Assembly: GCA_963696545.1 (NCBI GenBank)
Contig: CAVOKQ010000008.1
Coordinates: forward strand, 248,001-312,000
Length of the DNA: 64,000 bases
DNA from: RPQJ01 sp963696545
Lineage (GTDB): Bacteria; Pseudomonadota; Gammaproteobacteria; Steroidobacterales; Steroidobacteraceae
Direction of reading: 5' to 3'
Position numbers and translations under genes: made by a program. Within the stretch, counting starts at the first letter, position 1. Every line of letters begins with the position of its first letter. Under the pieces are notes generated by a model. That model saw only the letters and a list, made by a program, of their open reading frames with translations. It did no database searches and had not been told where the DNA came from. Of this stretch, positions 24,647 through 32,985 are shown one piece after another.

Positions 24647-25204
24647 ATGGTCAGCAAGGTCAAACAGTTCGTCAGTGAGCAGCGGCAGCTGCTGGCTCGT
24701 CAGGCCCGCAAGCTTGGGCAGGCGCCCGGCAAGGTGGTGCGCGGAGCCGCCGCCAGGTCTGCAAAGCGCATCAAGGCGCTGCAGGAGCCTTTGCGTACGG
24801 TCACGCACTCGGGTGTGAAGCTCACCAACGTGTCGCACGCGGCACTGCTGGACCTGATGGCGCTGCAGCTCGAGGTCGTCACCTCGGCGCTGTCCGACGC
24901 GGCAGCGCAGCTCGAGCGTGTTGCGCAGTCCGACAACGTTTCCGACCTGGTGCGCGGACAGGCCGATGAACTGCGCGCGACCCGCACCCGGGTCGTCGAC
25001 GACGTCAGGCGCGCGGTCTCGATCGTGCGCGATGCAGGCCGCGGCGTGCGTGACGTCGCGACCGAGACCTATACGCAGGTTGCCCGGCCCGCGCAGGCAA
25101 AGGCACGCAAGGCGAAGACGACGCGAGCGCGCAAGGCAAAGCGTGTGGTCCGCAAGACGACGGCGCGGGCGAAGGCGAAGACGCGCCGCGCCCGGGCACG
25201 GTAA
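24647..25204 (+). CDS. Phasin with histone-like Lys/Ala-rich tail (PhaF-like)
   Basis: This 185-residue protein has an N-terminal amphipathic helical domain (about 1-120). It starts 'MVSKVKQFVSEQRQLL' and contains 'LMALQLEVVTSALSDAAAQL', a phasin-type segment that coats polyhydroxyalkanoate granules. Residues about 145-185 are a Lys/Arg/Ala tail ('KAKTTRARKAKRVVRKTT') like the DNA-binding tail of PhaF, which tethers granules to the nucleoid. The start at 24647 has AGGTG upstream and leaves the palindromic operator non-coding. A strong terminator follows 36 bases after the stop, so the gene is monocistronic. No PHA synthase is in the window. Confidence 0.75.
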   Translation: MVSKVKQFVSEQRQLLARQARKLGQAPGKVVRGAAARSAKRIKALQEPLRTVTHSGVKLTNVSHAALLDLMALQLEVVTSALSDAAAQLERVAQSDNVSDLVRGQADELRATRTRVVDDVRRAVSIVRDAGRGVRDVATETYTQVARPAQAKARKAKTTRARKAKRVVRKTTARAKAKTRRARAR

Positions 25205-25240
25205 CGCGCCAGCCGGATATCCAACGATCTCCCCCTGATT

Positions 25241-25266
25241 GCGCCCTCTTCGGAGGGCGCTTTTTT
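25241..25266 (+). terminator. Rho-independent terminator after the phasin gene
   Basis: GCGCCCTC-TTCG-GAGGGCGC forms a perfect 8-bp stem with a stable UUCG loop, followed by six T. It terminates plus-strand transcription. There is no A-run on the other side, so it is unidirectional. Confidence 0.92.
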
Positions 25267-25284
25267 GTCCGCCTGGCGCGCGGG

Positions 25285-25902
25285 TCACCGCGCGACCGGG
25301 ATCAGTACCTCGTTGCGGCGCATGAACCAGGGCGTGAATGGCGGGTTGTAGCGCGCAAGGATCGGTTCGCCGCGCGGCACGAGTCCGCGCGCCTTGATGG
25401 CATCGCGCAATTGGCGCTCGGCGTCGCGGTAGTTGCTCTCGGTCCAGCGCCCGGAGTAACTCCAGCATGCCATGAGGCGCGCCGGCACCTTGCGGATCTC
25501 GATGGCCGGGTCGAGTGGCTTCGGTGCCGTCTCGAGCGTGAACTTCGACGGCAGCGTGAACGCGACCAGGAATCCCGCGCCGTCGGCGGTCTGCGAGACC
25601 GGCGCCGTCATGCTGATCTTCTCGCCCTGCGACTGGGTGACCGGTGCGGTCATCGCGATCTTCTGCCGGCTCACGTTGTTGCCGCTGATGTAGCGGAACA
25701 GGCGCTGGAAGGCTGCGTTGCCGGCGTCCGTGAAGCTGGCTTCGACGCGGGTCTCGGCCACGATGTACGCCGGGTACTCGCGCAGTTCGAACGCGCCGTC
25801 CTGCGTGAGCAGCTTGAATGCCGGTTCCTCGATGGCCATGGCAGCGGGACTTGCGAGCACTGCGACGACCGCCGCGAATGGCGCGGCTCTCAGCGCGTGC
25901 AC
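25285..25902 (-). CDS. SOUL-family haem-binding protein, exported
   Basis: This 205-residue protein has a signal peptide (about residues 1-23, ending 'SPAAMA') and a SOUL/HBP fold. 'LREYPAYIVAETRVE', 'AFQRLFRYISGNN', 'KIAMTAPVTQ' with a second 'KISMTAPVSQ', and 'ARYNPPFTPWFMRRNEVLI' at the C-terminus are all family hallmarks. Bacterial SOUL proteins are thought to bind haem or related tetrapyrroles in the periplasm. The role is not established. I chose the GTG at 25902, which has GAGGAG upstream. The longer ORF to 26055 runs through a terminator hairpin and is rejected. It is convergent with the phasin. Confidence 0.88.
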   Translation of the reverse strand: MHALRAAPFAAVVAVLASPAAMAIEEPAFKLLTQDGAFELREYPAYIVAETRVEASFTDAGNAAFQRLFRYISGNNVSRQKIAMTAPVTQSQGEKISMTAPVSQTADGAGFLVAFTLPSKFTLETAPKPLDPAIEIRKVPARLMACWSYSGRWTESNYRDAERQLRDAIKARGLVPRGEPILARYNPPFTPWFMRRNEVLIPVAR

Positions 25903-26017
25903 GTCTGGGGACTCCTCGGTTGGGGCGTTCAGCCTGGTATCCAGTCTACGCCGCGAGGCGCAGCGGGCGGCGTCGGCAGTACCCGTCGGCAGCAGTGACG
26001 CCTGTTGCCGCAAGGCG

Positions 26018-26043
26018 AAAAAAAACCCCGCCTGAGCGGGGTT
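26018..26043 (-). terminator. Rho-independent terminator on the minus strand, upstream of the SOUL gene
   Basis: AACCCCGC-CTGA-GCGGGGTT is a perfect 8-bp stem. Read on the minus strand it is followed by eight T. It must end a transcript coming from the right (about 26050-26300), where no conventional gene is present, and it insulates the SOUL gene. Confidence 0.88.
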
Positions 26044-26051
26044 GTCGTCCT

Positions 26052-26156
26052 TCATCGCGGCACTCGATTCTGTTTTTCTCGTTGTGCTTCTTCTTGCGCC
26101 GCCTTGATCGGGGTATTGCGTACCAGATCCTTGTTGTCAGTTGCGCTTCCGTTCAT
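26052..26156 (-). CDS. Putative 34-residue small protein ending at a terminator
   Basis: A small ORF, 'MNGSATDNKDLVRNTP' followed by a Gln/Glu/Lys/Arg-rich helix-like end, stops nine bases before the terminator hairpin. It is hydrophilic with no signal or membrane segment. The only purine-rich signal is GGGGG immediately before the ATG, too close for a good ribosome-binding site. The transcript could instead be a small RNA. The orphan terminator is the main evidence that something is transcribed here. Confidence 0.3.
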   Translation of the reverse strand: MNGSATDNKDLVRNTPIKAAQEEAQREKQNRVPR

Positions 26157-26453
26157 CCCCCAGCGGATCTTTTTCCCGTTTCCTTCTTCCTCGTCCGTCC
26201 ATCACCACCATCCACACGAGGACGGTGAAGACTAAGCAACGTCCGTGCCAGAAGTTTCTGGTCTCTTTCGAATCAATGAGTTAGGTGCAAATTCCTGAGG
26301 CCCCGCGTGAGCCTGCGACTGTTTCGTCATCAATCCGTAAAGAAAGCCGACAGCGACCGGGCGGCCCGGCGGCCCATGACGGCGACCAACGAGTTGGAGA
26401 CAATGAACGCACTGCTGCGGACCCCTCGAGTCTGCGGACGAGCCGAGGGATCC

Positions 26454-27227
26454 ATGCGGAATGACTCAGCGGGAGTTCGACGCCAGACCGGTGCCACGAC
26501 GATCGGGCTGCTGCTGCTCGGGCTGGCACTTGCCATCGGACTGATTGCCTCGTCGATCGTCGTGAGCCGCAGTCTCGAGCGCATCAAGCTCGCAGGCGAC
26601 AAGATCACGGTGAAGGGTTACGCGGAGGAGAAAGTCGTGTCGGACGCCGGCACCTGGCGCGGAACCGTTACCGTGCGCGCGGCGGACCTGCAGGCGGGCT
26701 ATCGCCAACTGGAGCAGGACTCGACGCGCGTGTCGAACATGCTGAAGTCCACCGCAGGTGAGGGCGCGGCCGCATCGGTCGGTCCGGTCGTGACTCGCAC
26801 CGTCTACGAGACCGGGCCCGGCGGTGTGCAGACCGGTCGCGTGTCCGGCTACGAGCTCGAGCGCAGCTTCGAGCTCTCCTCGGGTGACGTCGCGCTGATC
26901 GGGCGCATCGCTGCGGACGCCTCGGGGCTGATCAGCGAGGGCGTCAATATCAATTCGTGGCCGCCGCAGTACTTCTTCGGCGACCTGAACGCGGTGAAGG
27001 TGCGGCTGATCGGCGCCGCGACAAAAGATGCGCAACTGCGTGCCGAGCAGTTCGCTTCGAACAGCGGCGTGACGGTCGGGCCGCTGCGGTCGGCCTCGCA
27101 GGGCGTGTTCCAGATCACGCGGCCGAATTCGAACGACACCGCGGACTACGGCAGCTACGACACGAGCACCGTGGAAAAGGTCGTGAAGGCCGTGGTGACG
27201 GTGGAGTATTCGGTCGCGCGCAAGTAG
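26454..27227 (+). CDS. SIMPL-domain (DUF541) protein with N-terminal TM anchor
   Basis: This 257-residue protein has one transmembrane helix at about residues 13-36 ('TIGLLLLGLALAIGLIASSI') and a SIMPL/DUF541 domain. The domain starts 'ITVKGYAEEKVVSDAG', contains 'ERSFELSSGDV', and ends 'TVEKVVKAVVTVEYSV'. SIMPL proteins are periplasmic or membrane-bound and are linked to stress responses, but their biochemistry is unclear. The chosen ATG at 26454 has GAGGG upstream. ATG 26403, with GGAG, is a credible alternative adding 17 residues. It is convergent with glutaryl-CoA dehydrogenase. Confidence 0.8.
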   Translation: MRNDSAGVRRQTGATTIGLLLLGLALAIGLIASSIVVSRSLERIKLAGDKITVKGYAEEKVVSDAGTWRGTVTVRAADLQAGYRQLEQDSTRVSNMLKSTAGEGAAASVGPVVTRTVYETGPGGVQTGRVSGYELERSFELSSGDVALIGRIAADASGLISEGVNINSWPPQYFFGDLNAVKVRLIGAATKDAQLRAEQFASNSGVTVGPLRSASQGVFQITRPNSNDTADYGSYDTSTVEKVVKAVVTVEYSVARK

Positions 27228-27257
27228 CGGCGCTCGCCGGGGCGCCGCCGACACTTG

Positions 27258-28439
27258 CTAGAACGCGTTGATACCCGTGAGTTCGCGGCCGATCGTCAGC
27301 TGGTGGATCGTTTCCGTGCCCTCGTAGGTGATCACGCTCTCGAGGTTGAGAGCGTGACGGATCGGCACGTACTCCGCGCTGATGCCCGAGCCGCCGAGGA
27401 TGTCGCGCGCATCGCGTGCGATGTCGAGCGCCATGCGGCAGTTGTTCCACTTGGCGAGCGATACGTGCGACGGTGACATCGTGCCCGCGTCCTTGAGCCG
27501 GCCGAGCTGCAGCGACAGCAGTTGCGCCGTGGTGATCCTGCGCGCCATCTCGGCGAGCCGGATCTGGATCGTCTGCGTCGCGGCGAGCGGCCGCCCGAAC
27601 AGCACGCGGGACTGCGAGTAATCGAGCACTTGCGCGAGGCAGGCCTGTGCCGCGCCGATCACGCCCCAGGTGATGCCGTAGCGTGCCTGCGTCAGGCACG
27701 ACAGCGGTGCCTTGATGCCGACCGTGCTGACCGGGAGCATGTTCTCCTCGGGAACCACCACGTCCTCGAGGAAGATCGCGCCGGTGATCGAGGCGCGCAG
27801 CGAGAACTTCTTCTCGATCTCGGGCGCCGCGAGCCCCTTGGTGCCTTTCTCGACGAGGAAGCCGCGGATGCCTTCCTCGGTCTTCGCCCAGATCACGAAC
27901 AGGTCCGCGATCGGCGAGTTGGTGATCCACATCTTCGCGCCGTTCAGCACCCAGTCGCGGCCGCGGCGCTTCGCGTGCGTCTTCATGTTGGCGGGGTCCG
28001 AGCCACCGTGAGGCTCGGTGAGGCCGAAGCAGCCGATGATCTCGCCGCGCGCCATCGGCGGCAGGTACTTCTGCTTCTGCTCCTCGCTGCCGTACGTGTA
28101 GATCGGGTACATGCACAGGCTCGACTGCACGGAGACGAAGCTCCTGAGTCCCGAGTCGCCGCGCTCGAGCTCCTGGCAGATCAGCCCGTAGCTGACGGCG
28201 TTCATGCCCGCGCAGCCGTAACCCTCGAGCGAGCTGCCGAACAGGCCGAGGCCGGCAAGCTCGCCGACCAGTTCGCTCGGGAACGTGTGGTTCTCGAAGT
28301 GCTCGCGGATGATCGGCAGCACCTTCTCGTCGACCATGCGGCCGACCGAGTCCTTGACCATCTGCTCTTCCTCGGAGAGCAGGCTGCGCACGTCGAACAG
28401 GTCGAGCTTGTCGAGCGCTCGCGAGGACTTCTTCTTCAT
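27258..28439 (-). CDS. gcdH: Glutaryl-CoA dehydrogenase
   Basis: This 393-residue FAD-dependent acyl-CoA dehydrogenase most likely oxidatively decarboxylates glutaryl-CoA to crotonyl-CoA in lysine/tryptophan/benzoate breakdown. Family motifs are 'GCFGLTEPHGGSDPANM', 'WITNSPIADLFVIWAK', 'QARYGITWGVIGAA' and the active-site end 'VITYEGTETIHQLTIGREL', with the catalytic Glu in 'YEGT'. The 'RYGI' and 'EGT' patterns favour glutaryl-CoA dehydrogenase over short-chain homologs. The ATG at 28439 is preferred; a GTG at 28463 is in frame. No other genes of the pathway are adjacent. Confidence 0.88.
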   Translation of the reverse strand: MKKKSSRALDKLDLFDVRSLLSEEEQMVKDSVGRMVDEKVLPIIREHFENHTFPSELVGELAGLGLFGSSLEGYGCAGMNAVSYGLICQELERGDSGLRSFVSVQSSLCMYPIYTYGSEEQKQKYLPPMARGEIIGCFGLTEPHGGSDPANMKTHAKRRGRDWVLNGAKMWITNSPIADLFVIWAKTEEGIRGFLVEKGTKGLAAPEIEKKFSLRASITGAIFLEDVVVPEENMLPVSTVGIKAPLSCLTQARYGITWGVIGAAQACLAQVLDYSQSRVLFGRPLAATQTIQIRLAEMARRITTAQLLSLQLGRLKDAGTMSPSHVSLAKWNNCRMALDIARDARDILGGSGISAEYVPIRHALNLESVITYEGTETIHQLTIGRELTGINAF

Positions 28440-28497
28440 CGTCTCAACAGGGTGTGCGGCCACGTCTGTGCTCCGGGTGAAATTGATGGTGATGCGG

Positions 28498-29106
28498 TCA
28501 GCCTGCGCTGCGGCCGCCGAGTGCGGCGACGAGATTCTCGACGCGCCGCTTCGTGGATGTGCCGATCGTCACGGCCTGCTCGAGGTCTCCGGCAGCCTTC
28601 GCGGCCAGTGCCTTGTCCCAGAGTTGCTGCTGTTGCTTGAGCCCAATCTTAGCGGACTCGAGCATGGCCTCGCTCACTCCCGGCGGGACTCTCTTCGTCT
28701 GCAGCGCCTCGGCGACGTATTCCTCGGCGCGGGTGAGTTCCTCGGGAACCTCCTTGACCAGCGAAGCCCATTCGCCATCAAGCAGCTGCGCGAACTCGGC
28801 CTTCCTGGCCGATGAGGCCGCGGACAATCCCTGCGCGTTCCCAAGGATCGCCGGTGCAGCGTCCAGGATGCCCTGGTAGTCCTTGTCGAAGAACCGGATC
28901 TTGAGCTGGGTCACCTGGCCCCTGGCAGCCGCGACCTGTCCCGGGATGTACTTCGTCGCCTGGTCGCCGGCCGCGTCGATCGCGGCGTCGATCTGCTCGA
29001 TGGCCTGGCGGGCCGGCGCGCTCTCGTCTTGCGGAGTGCAGCCCGTCGCGAGGAAGGCAGCGAGCAGCGCGGGCAGCAAGCGTACCGGCGTGGCACGGAA
29101 TCTCAT
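28498..29106 (-). CDS. Putative lipoprotein of unknown function
   Basis: This 202-residue lipoprotein has a signal peptide with lipobox 'LATGC' (Cys23). The mature part is helical and Ala/Gln/Glu-rich, e.g. 'ARQAIEQIDAAIDAAGDQA' and 'KIGLKQQQQLWDKALAAKAA', without recognised domain motifs. It resembles helical-bundle periplasmic lipoproteins. The start ATG at 29106 is followed by a typical basic n-region. It lies 58 bases upstream of gcdH on the same strand and may share its transcript, but no functional tie is evident. Confidence 0.72.
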   Translation of the reverse strand: MRFRATPVRLLPALLAAFLATGCTPQDESAPARQAIEQIDAAIDAAGDQATKYIPGQVAAARGQVTQLKIRFFDKDYQGILDAAPAILGNAQGLSAASSARKAEFAQLLDGEWASLVKEVPEELTRAEEYVAEALQTKRVPPGVSEAMLESAKIGLKQQQQLWDKALAAKAAGDLEQAVTIGTSTKRRVENLVAALGGRSAG

Positions 29107-29212
29107 CAGGACACACCTTAATGATCCCGGACGTGGGACCGACCTTGGGTCCGCGGTATTTTACGTGCTTCGAAGCCGGATGCCCGCCGGTTGCGAAATC
29201 ATCCGTGCCGAC

Positions 29213-30133
29213 ATGCGTTACGCCTACCACGCCGACTATTTCGTGCCGATGCCGCCGGGCCATCCTTTCCCGATGGCCAAGTACCCATTGTTGCGGGATC
29301 GGCTGCTCGCGGAGGGACTGCTCGCAGAAGCGGACCTGCTCGAGCCGGCGGAGGCTGATTGTGATGACCTCGCTCTCGTGCATACGGCCAGCTACCTGCA
29401 GCGGCTCGAAGCCGGATCACTGGATCCCGCGGAGGTGCGCAGGATCGGCGTGCCGTGGTCCGCCGCGCTGTGGCGGCGCTCGCGGCTGGCCGCGCAGGGC
29501 ACGATCATGGCTGGGCACGCCGCAATCGAGGATGGGCTGGCGGCCAACCTTGCGGGCGGCACGCATCACGCCTTTGCCGATCACGGCGAGGGGTTCTGCG
29601 TATTGAACGACGTCGCGGTCGCTATTCGCGTGCTGCAACGCGAGCGACGCATCGACACGGCGCTCGTCGTCGACCTCGACGTGCACCAGGGCAACGGCAC
29701 GGCCGCGATCTTCGAGGACGACCCGCGCGTCTTCACGTTCTCGATGCACGGCGAGCGCAACTACCCGACACGGAAGATGCGCTCGCGTCTCGACGTGGGG
29801 CTCGGCGATGGCATCGGAGACGAGGACTACCTCGCGCTGCTGACTCGACATCTCGAGGACGTCCTGCAGCAGTTCACGCCCGACATCGTTTTCTATCTCG
29901 CGGGCGTCGACCCGGCCAGCGGCGACCGGTACGGGCGGCTCGCGCTGTCGGACGAGGGCATCCGCCGTCGCGACGGGCACGTGCTCGAAAGCTGCGTTGG
30001 CCGCAGCCTGCCAACGGTCATCACGCTGGCCGGCGGATATGCGGCAACTCCGGAGCGGACCGCGGATCTGCACTCGATCGTGTTTCGTGAAGCAGTCGCC
30101 ATTGCCCGGCGCCGCGCCGCGGGACATCATTGA
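29213..30133 (+). CDS. Histone deacetylase-like (acetoin utilisation/acetylpolyamine amidohydrolase) protein
   Basis: This 306-residue zinc deacylase of the HDAC superfamily has the zinc/active-site motifs 'AGGTHHAFADHGEGFC' (tandem His), 'VVDLDVHQGNGTAAIF' (Asp and His ligands) and 'VDPASGDRYGRL' (Asp), plus a C-terminal 'LAGGYA'. Bacterial members deacetylate polyamines, small amides or protein lysines. The ATG at 29213 ('MRYAYHADYFVPM') matches the family N-terminus. Another ATG at 29180 would add 11 residues. It is divergent from the lipoprotein gene at 28498-29106, with about 100 bases between starts. Confidence 0.87.
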   Translation: MRYAYHADYFVPMPPGHPFPMAKYPLLRDRLLAEGLLAEADLLEPAEADCDDLALVHTASYLQRLEAGSLDPAEVRRIGVPWSAALWRRSRLAAQGTIMAGHAAIEDGLAANLAGGTHHAFADHGEGFCVLNDVAVAIRVLQRERRIDTALVVDLDVHQGNGTAAIFEDDPRVFTFSMHGERNYPTRKMRSRLDVGLGDGIGDEDYLALLTRHLEDVLQQFTPDIVFYLAGVDPASGDRYGRLALSDEGIRRRDGHVLESCVGRSLPTVITLAGGYAATPERTADLHSIVFREAVAIARRRAAGHH

Positions 30134-30205
30134 CGGCATCCGTGGCTCTCACGTTCAAACCCATCGCCGGGGCGCGTTCGTCCTGGCCTGTACCGGAGTA
30201 ACTCG

Positions 30206-30886
30206 ATGCTGATTCGTCACAAGGCTGGAATACTGTCGATGGTCGCCGTGTCTGTTGCGCTCTCGGGTTGCGCCTCGATGAGCGGCCCTGAGAATCAGAA
30301 GACGCGCCAGGGCGCGGGCATCGGGGCGCTGGCCGGCACGGCCATCGGCCTGATTGCGGGCGGCGGCTGGGAAGGCGCGCTGATCGGCGCCGGCGTCGGT
30401 GCGCTCGCGGGCGGCGCGGCCGGCAACTACATGGACAAGCAGGAAGCGAAGCTGCGCAAGCAGATGGCCGGCACCGGTGTCGAGGTCGTGCGCAAGGGCG
30501 ACAACCTGACGCTCGACATGCCCGGCAACGTGACGTTCGCGTTCGACAGCGCGAAGCTGAATCCGCAGTTCGATGCGGTGCTCGACCAGGTTGCGCAGAC
30601 GCTGGTCGAGTACAACAAGACGGTGATCCAGGTCGCCGGCCACACCGACAGCACCGGCAGCCATGCGTACAACATGAAGCTGTCCGAGCAGCGTGCCGCC
30701 AGCGTCAAGACGTACCTGGAGAGCCGCGGCGTGCCCGGGGCGCGCATGGTCACGATCGGCGCGGGTCCGGATTACCCGATCGCCTCGAACGACACCGACG
30801 CGGGCCGCGCGGAGAACCGTCGCGTCGAGATCACGATCGTGCCGGTGACGCAGGAGACGCTCGACCAGGCGAAGAAGCAGGGCTGA
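30206..30886 (+). CDS. OmpA-family peptidoglycan-binding lipoprotein (YiaD-like)
   Basis: This 226-residue outer-membrane lipoprotein has lipobox 'ALSGC' at residue 22. A glycine-zipper region follows ('GAGIGALAGTAIGLIAGGG' and 'GAGVGALAGGAAGNYMD', about 34-75). The C-terminal OmpA domain has 'FAFDSAKLNPQFDAVLDQVA', 'VAGHTDSTGSHAYN', 'LSEQRAASVKTYL' and 'NRRVEITI'. The Asp and Arg that bind diaminopimelate are present. The glycine-zipper-plus-OmpA layout matches E. coli YiaD. GGAG lies upstream of the ATG. It is convergent with rpoH. Confidence 0.92.
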   Translation: MLIRHKAGILSMVAVSVALSGCASMSGPENQKTRQGAGIGALAGTAIGLIAGGGWEGALIGAGVGALAGGAAGNYMDKQEAKLRKQMAGTGVEVVRKGDNLTLDMPGNVTFAFDSAKLNPQFDAVLDQVAQTLVEYNKTVIQVAGHTDSTGSHAYNMKLSEQRAASVKTYLESRGVPGARMVTIGAGPDYPIASNDTDAGRAENRRVEITIVPVTQETLDQAKKQG

Positions 30887-30891
30887 CGAAA

Positions 30892-30986
30892 AATCGGTGC
30901 CTGGCACCGATTAAAAAGCCCTCTCCCGCGCGAGCAGGAGAGGGCTTCGTACTTATCAACCGGAAAATCGGTGCCAGGCACCGATT
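30892..30986. repeat. Pair of 21-bp palindromes flanking the rpoH terminator
   Basis: Two 21-bp palindromes, at 30892-30912 and 30966-30986, each consist of GGTGCC-N-GGCACC extended by AATC/GATT. The central base is T in the first and A in the second, so they are inverted relative to each other. They bracket a terminator hairpin in the convergent gap between the OmpA-like gene and rpoH. The core also occurs at 15622 and twice near 50120-50165. Confidence 0.8.
30913..30945 (-). terminator. Rho-independent terminator of rpoH
   Basis: Stem GCCCTCTCC (30918-30926) pairs with GGAGAGGGC (30937-30945). On the minus strand it is followed by TTTTT and TAAT, 79 bases beyond the rpoH stop. Confidence 0.85.
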
Positions 30987-31023
30987 ACGATTAATATTTT
31001 GTCAACCGCGGGCTGTCTCGGCC

Positions 31024-31905
<882 letters not shown>

Positions 31906-31943
31906 GTACTTAACGGGTCCTCCCCAAGCATCGGCTGCAGATA

Positions 31944-31970
31944 TTAGCAGTCGGAACTTTAGAGTGCTAA
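31944..31970. promoter_or_regulatory. CIRCE-like element (HrcA operator) upstream of rpoH
   Basis: TTAGCAGTC (31944-31952), a 9-base spacer, and GAGTGCTAA (31962-31970) match the CIRCE consensus TTAGCACTC-N9-GAGTGCTAA with a single mismatch. The spacer length is exactly right. It sits in the rpoH 5' region, between ftsX and rpoH. HrcA binding here would make sigma-32 synthesis itself heat-inducible through titration of HrcA/GroEL. Confidence 0.85.
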
Positions 31971-32070
31971 ATACCTGGGAAGTTCACCGACCAAACCGTC
32001 CGGAATGGCTGTTTTTTAGTAATACTTTCAACAGGTTGCCGGCGAGCCGCCGCGGCGCCCCGGGGCGCGG

Positions 32071-32985
32071 CTACTTCGGCTCGATGCCCCGCAGCTCTCG
32101 GGTGGCCGCAATGAATGACCCGAGCCAGCCGAGCAGGATGCCGCCCAGGATCAGCGCCAGGCTGCCCTGCACGCCAAGCCCGTGCAGCGAGAAGCCGCTG
32201 CCATAGAGCCCGGCAATGCGCCGGACCGGGTCGCTCAGCACCAGGATCACGATGATCACGATCAGCCACGCGATCGCGCCGCCGCCGAGCCCGTACCAGA
32301 CGCCGTTGTAGAGGAACGGCCGGCGCACGAACGCGTCGCTGCCGCCGACCAGCTTCGTCACCTCGATCTCGTCACGCCGGTTCTCGATGTCGAGCCGGAT
32401 CGTGTTACCCACGATCACGAGGATGCCGAGCGCGAACAGCCCGGCCGCCAGCAGCACGACGCGCCGCACGACGTCGAGGATCGCGTTGAAGCGGCTGACC
32501 CACTCGGTGTCGAGTTGCACGACGTCGACGCCGGGCAGCTGCTTCAGTTCCTCAGTGAGCGTCGCGACGTGCGCCGGGTCGCGGAAGGTCTCGGCCGGCC
32601 GCACGATCAGCGCGTGCGGCAGCGGATTCTCTTCGAGCGCGTCGAGGGCGGCGCCGAAACCGGAATTCTTCTTGAACTCCTCGAGCGCCTTGTCGGCTGT
32701 GACCAGGCTGACGTCCGACACGTCGCGTCGCTTGCGGATGCGATCGGCGATCGATTTCGCGTCGGCGAGGCTCGCCGACTGCTTCATGTAGACGGAGACG
32801 TCGAGCGCGCCGCTCCAGCCGCCGCTCGCCGCCCGCACGTTCTGCACCAGCACGTGCAGGCAGGCCGGCAGCGCGAGCGCGATGCCGATCACGAGCACGG
32901 TCAGCAGCGTCGAGAACGGCTTCTGCCACAGCCGCCCGAGCGAGCCCACCATCGTCTGCACGTGACGTTCGAGCCACTGCTTCAT
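32071..32985 (-). CDS. ftsX: Cell-division ABC-like permease FtsX
   Basis: This 304-residue inner-membrane protein couples the FtsE ATPase to periplasmic amidase activation at the septum. It has a cytoplasmic N-terminus, a first TM (about 26-46), an extracytoplasmic domain ('SVYMKQSASLADAKSIADRI', 'SGFGAALDALEENPLPHALIV') and three C-terminal TM helices with 'NTIRLDIENRRDEIEVTKLVG', the signature of FtsX. The start ATG at 32985 overlaps the ftsE stop by four bases. Confidence 0.95.
   Translation of the reverse strand: MKQWLERHVQTMVGSLGRLWQKPFSTLLTVLVIGIALALPACLHVLVQNVRAASGGWSGALDVSVYMKQSASLADAKSIADRIRKRRDVSDVSLVTADKALEEFKKNSGFGAALDALEENPLPHALIVRPAETFRDPAHVATLTEELKQLPGVDVVQLDTEWVSRFNAILDVVRRVVLLAAGLFALGILVIVGNTIRLDIENRRDEIEVTKLVGGSDAFVRRPFLYNGVWYGLGGGAIAWLIVIIVILVLSDPVRRIAGLYGSGFSLHGLGVQGSLALILGGILLGWLGSFIAATRELRGIEPK

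Noticed and set aside
25903..26055. N-terminal extension of the SOUL protein to 26055
   Set aside because: It runs through a perfect terminator hairpin with its T-run. The GTG at 25902 with GAGGAG starts a normal signal peptide.
26160..26240. Short minus-strand ORF rich in Arg/Lys in the purine-rich stretch
   Set aside because: It overlaps the better-placed 34-codon ORF in another frame and is probably a product of base composition.
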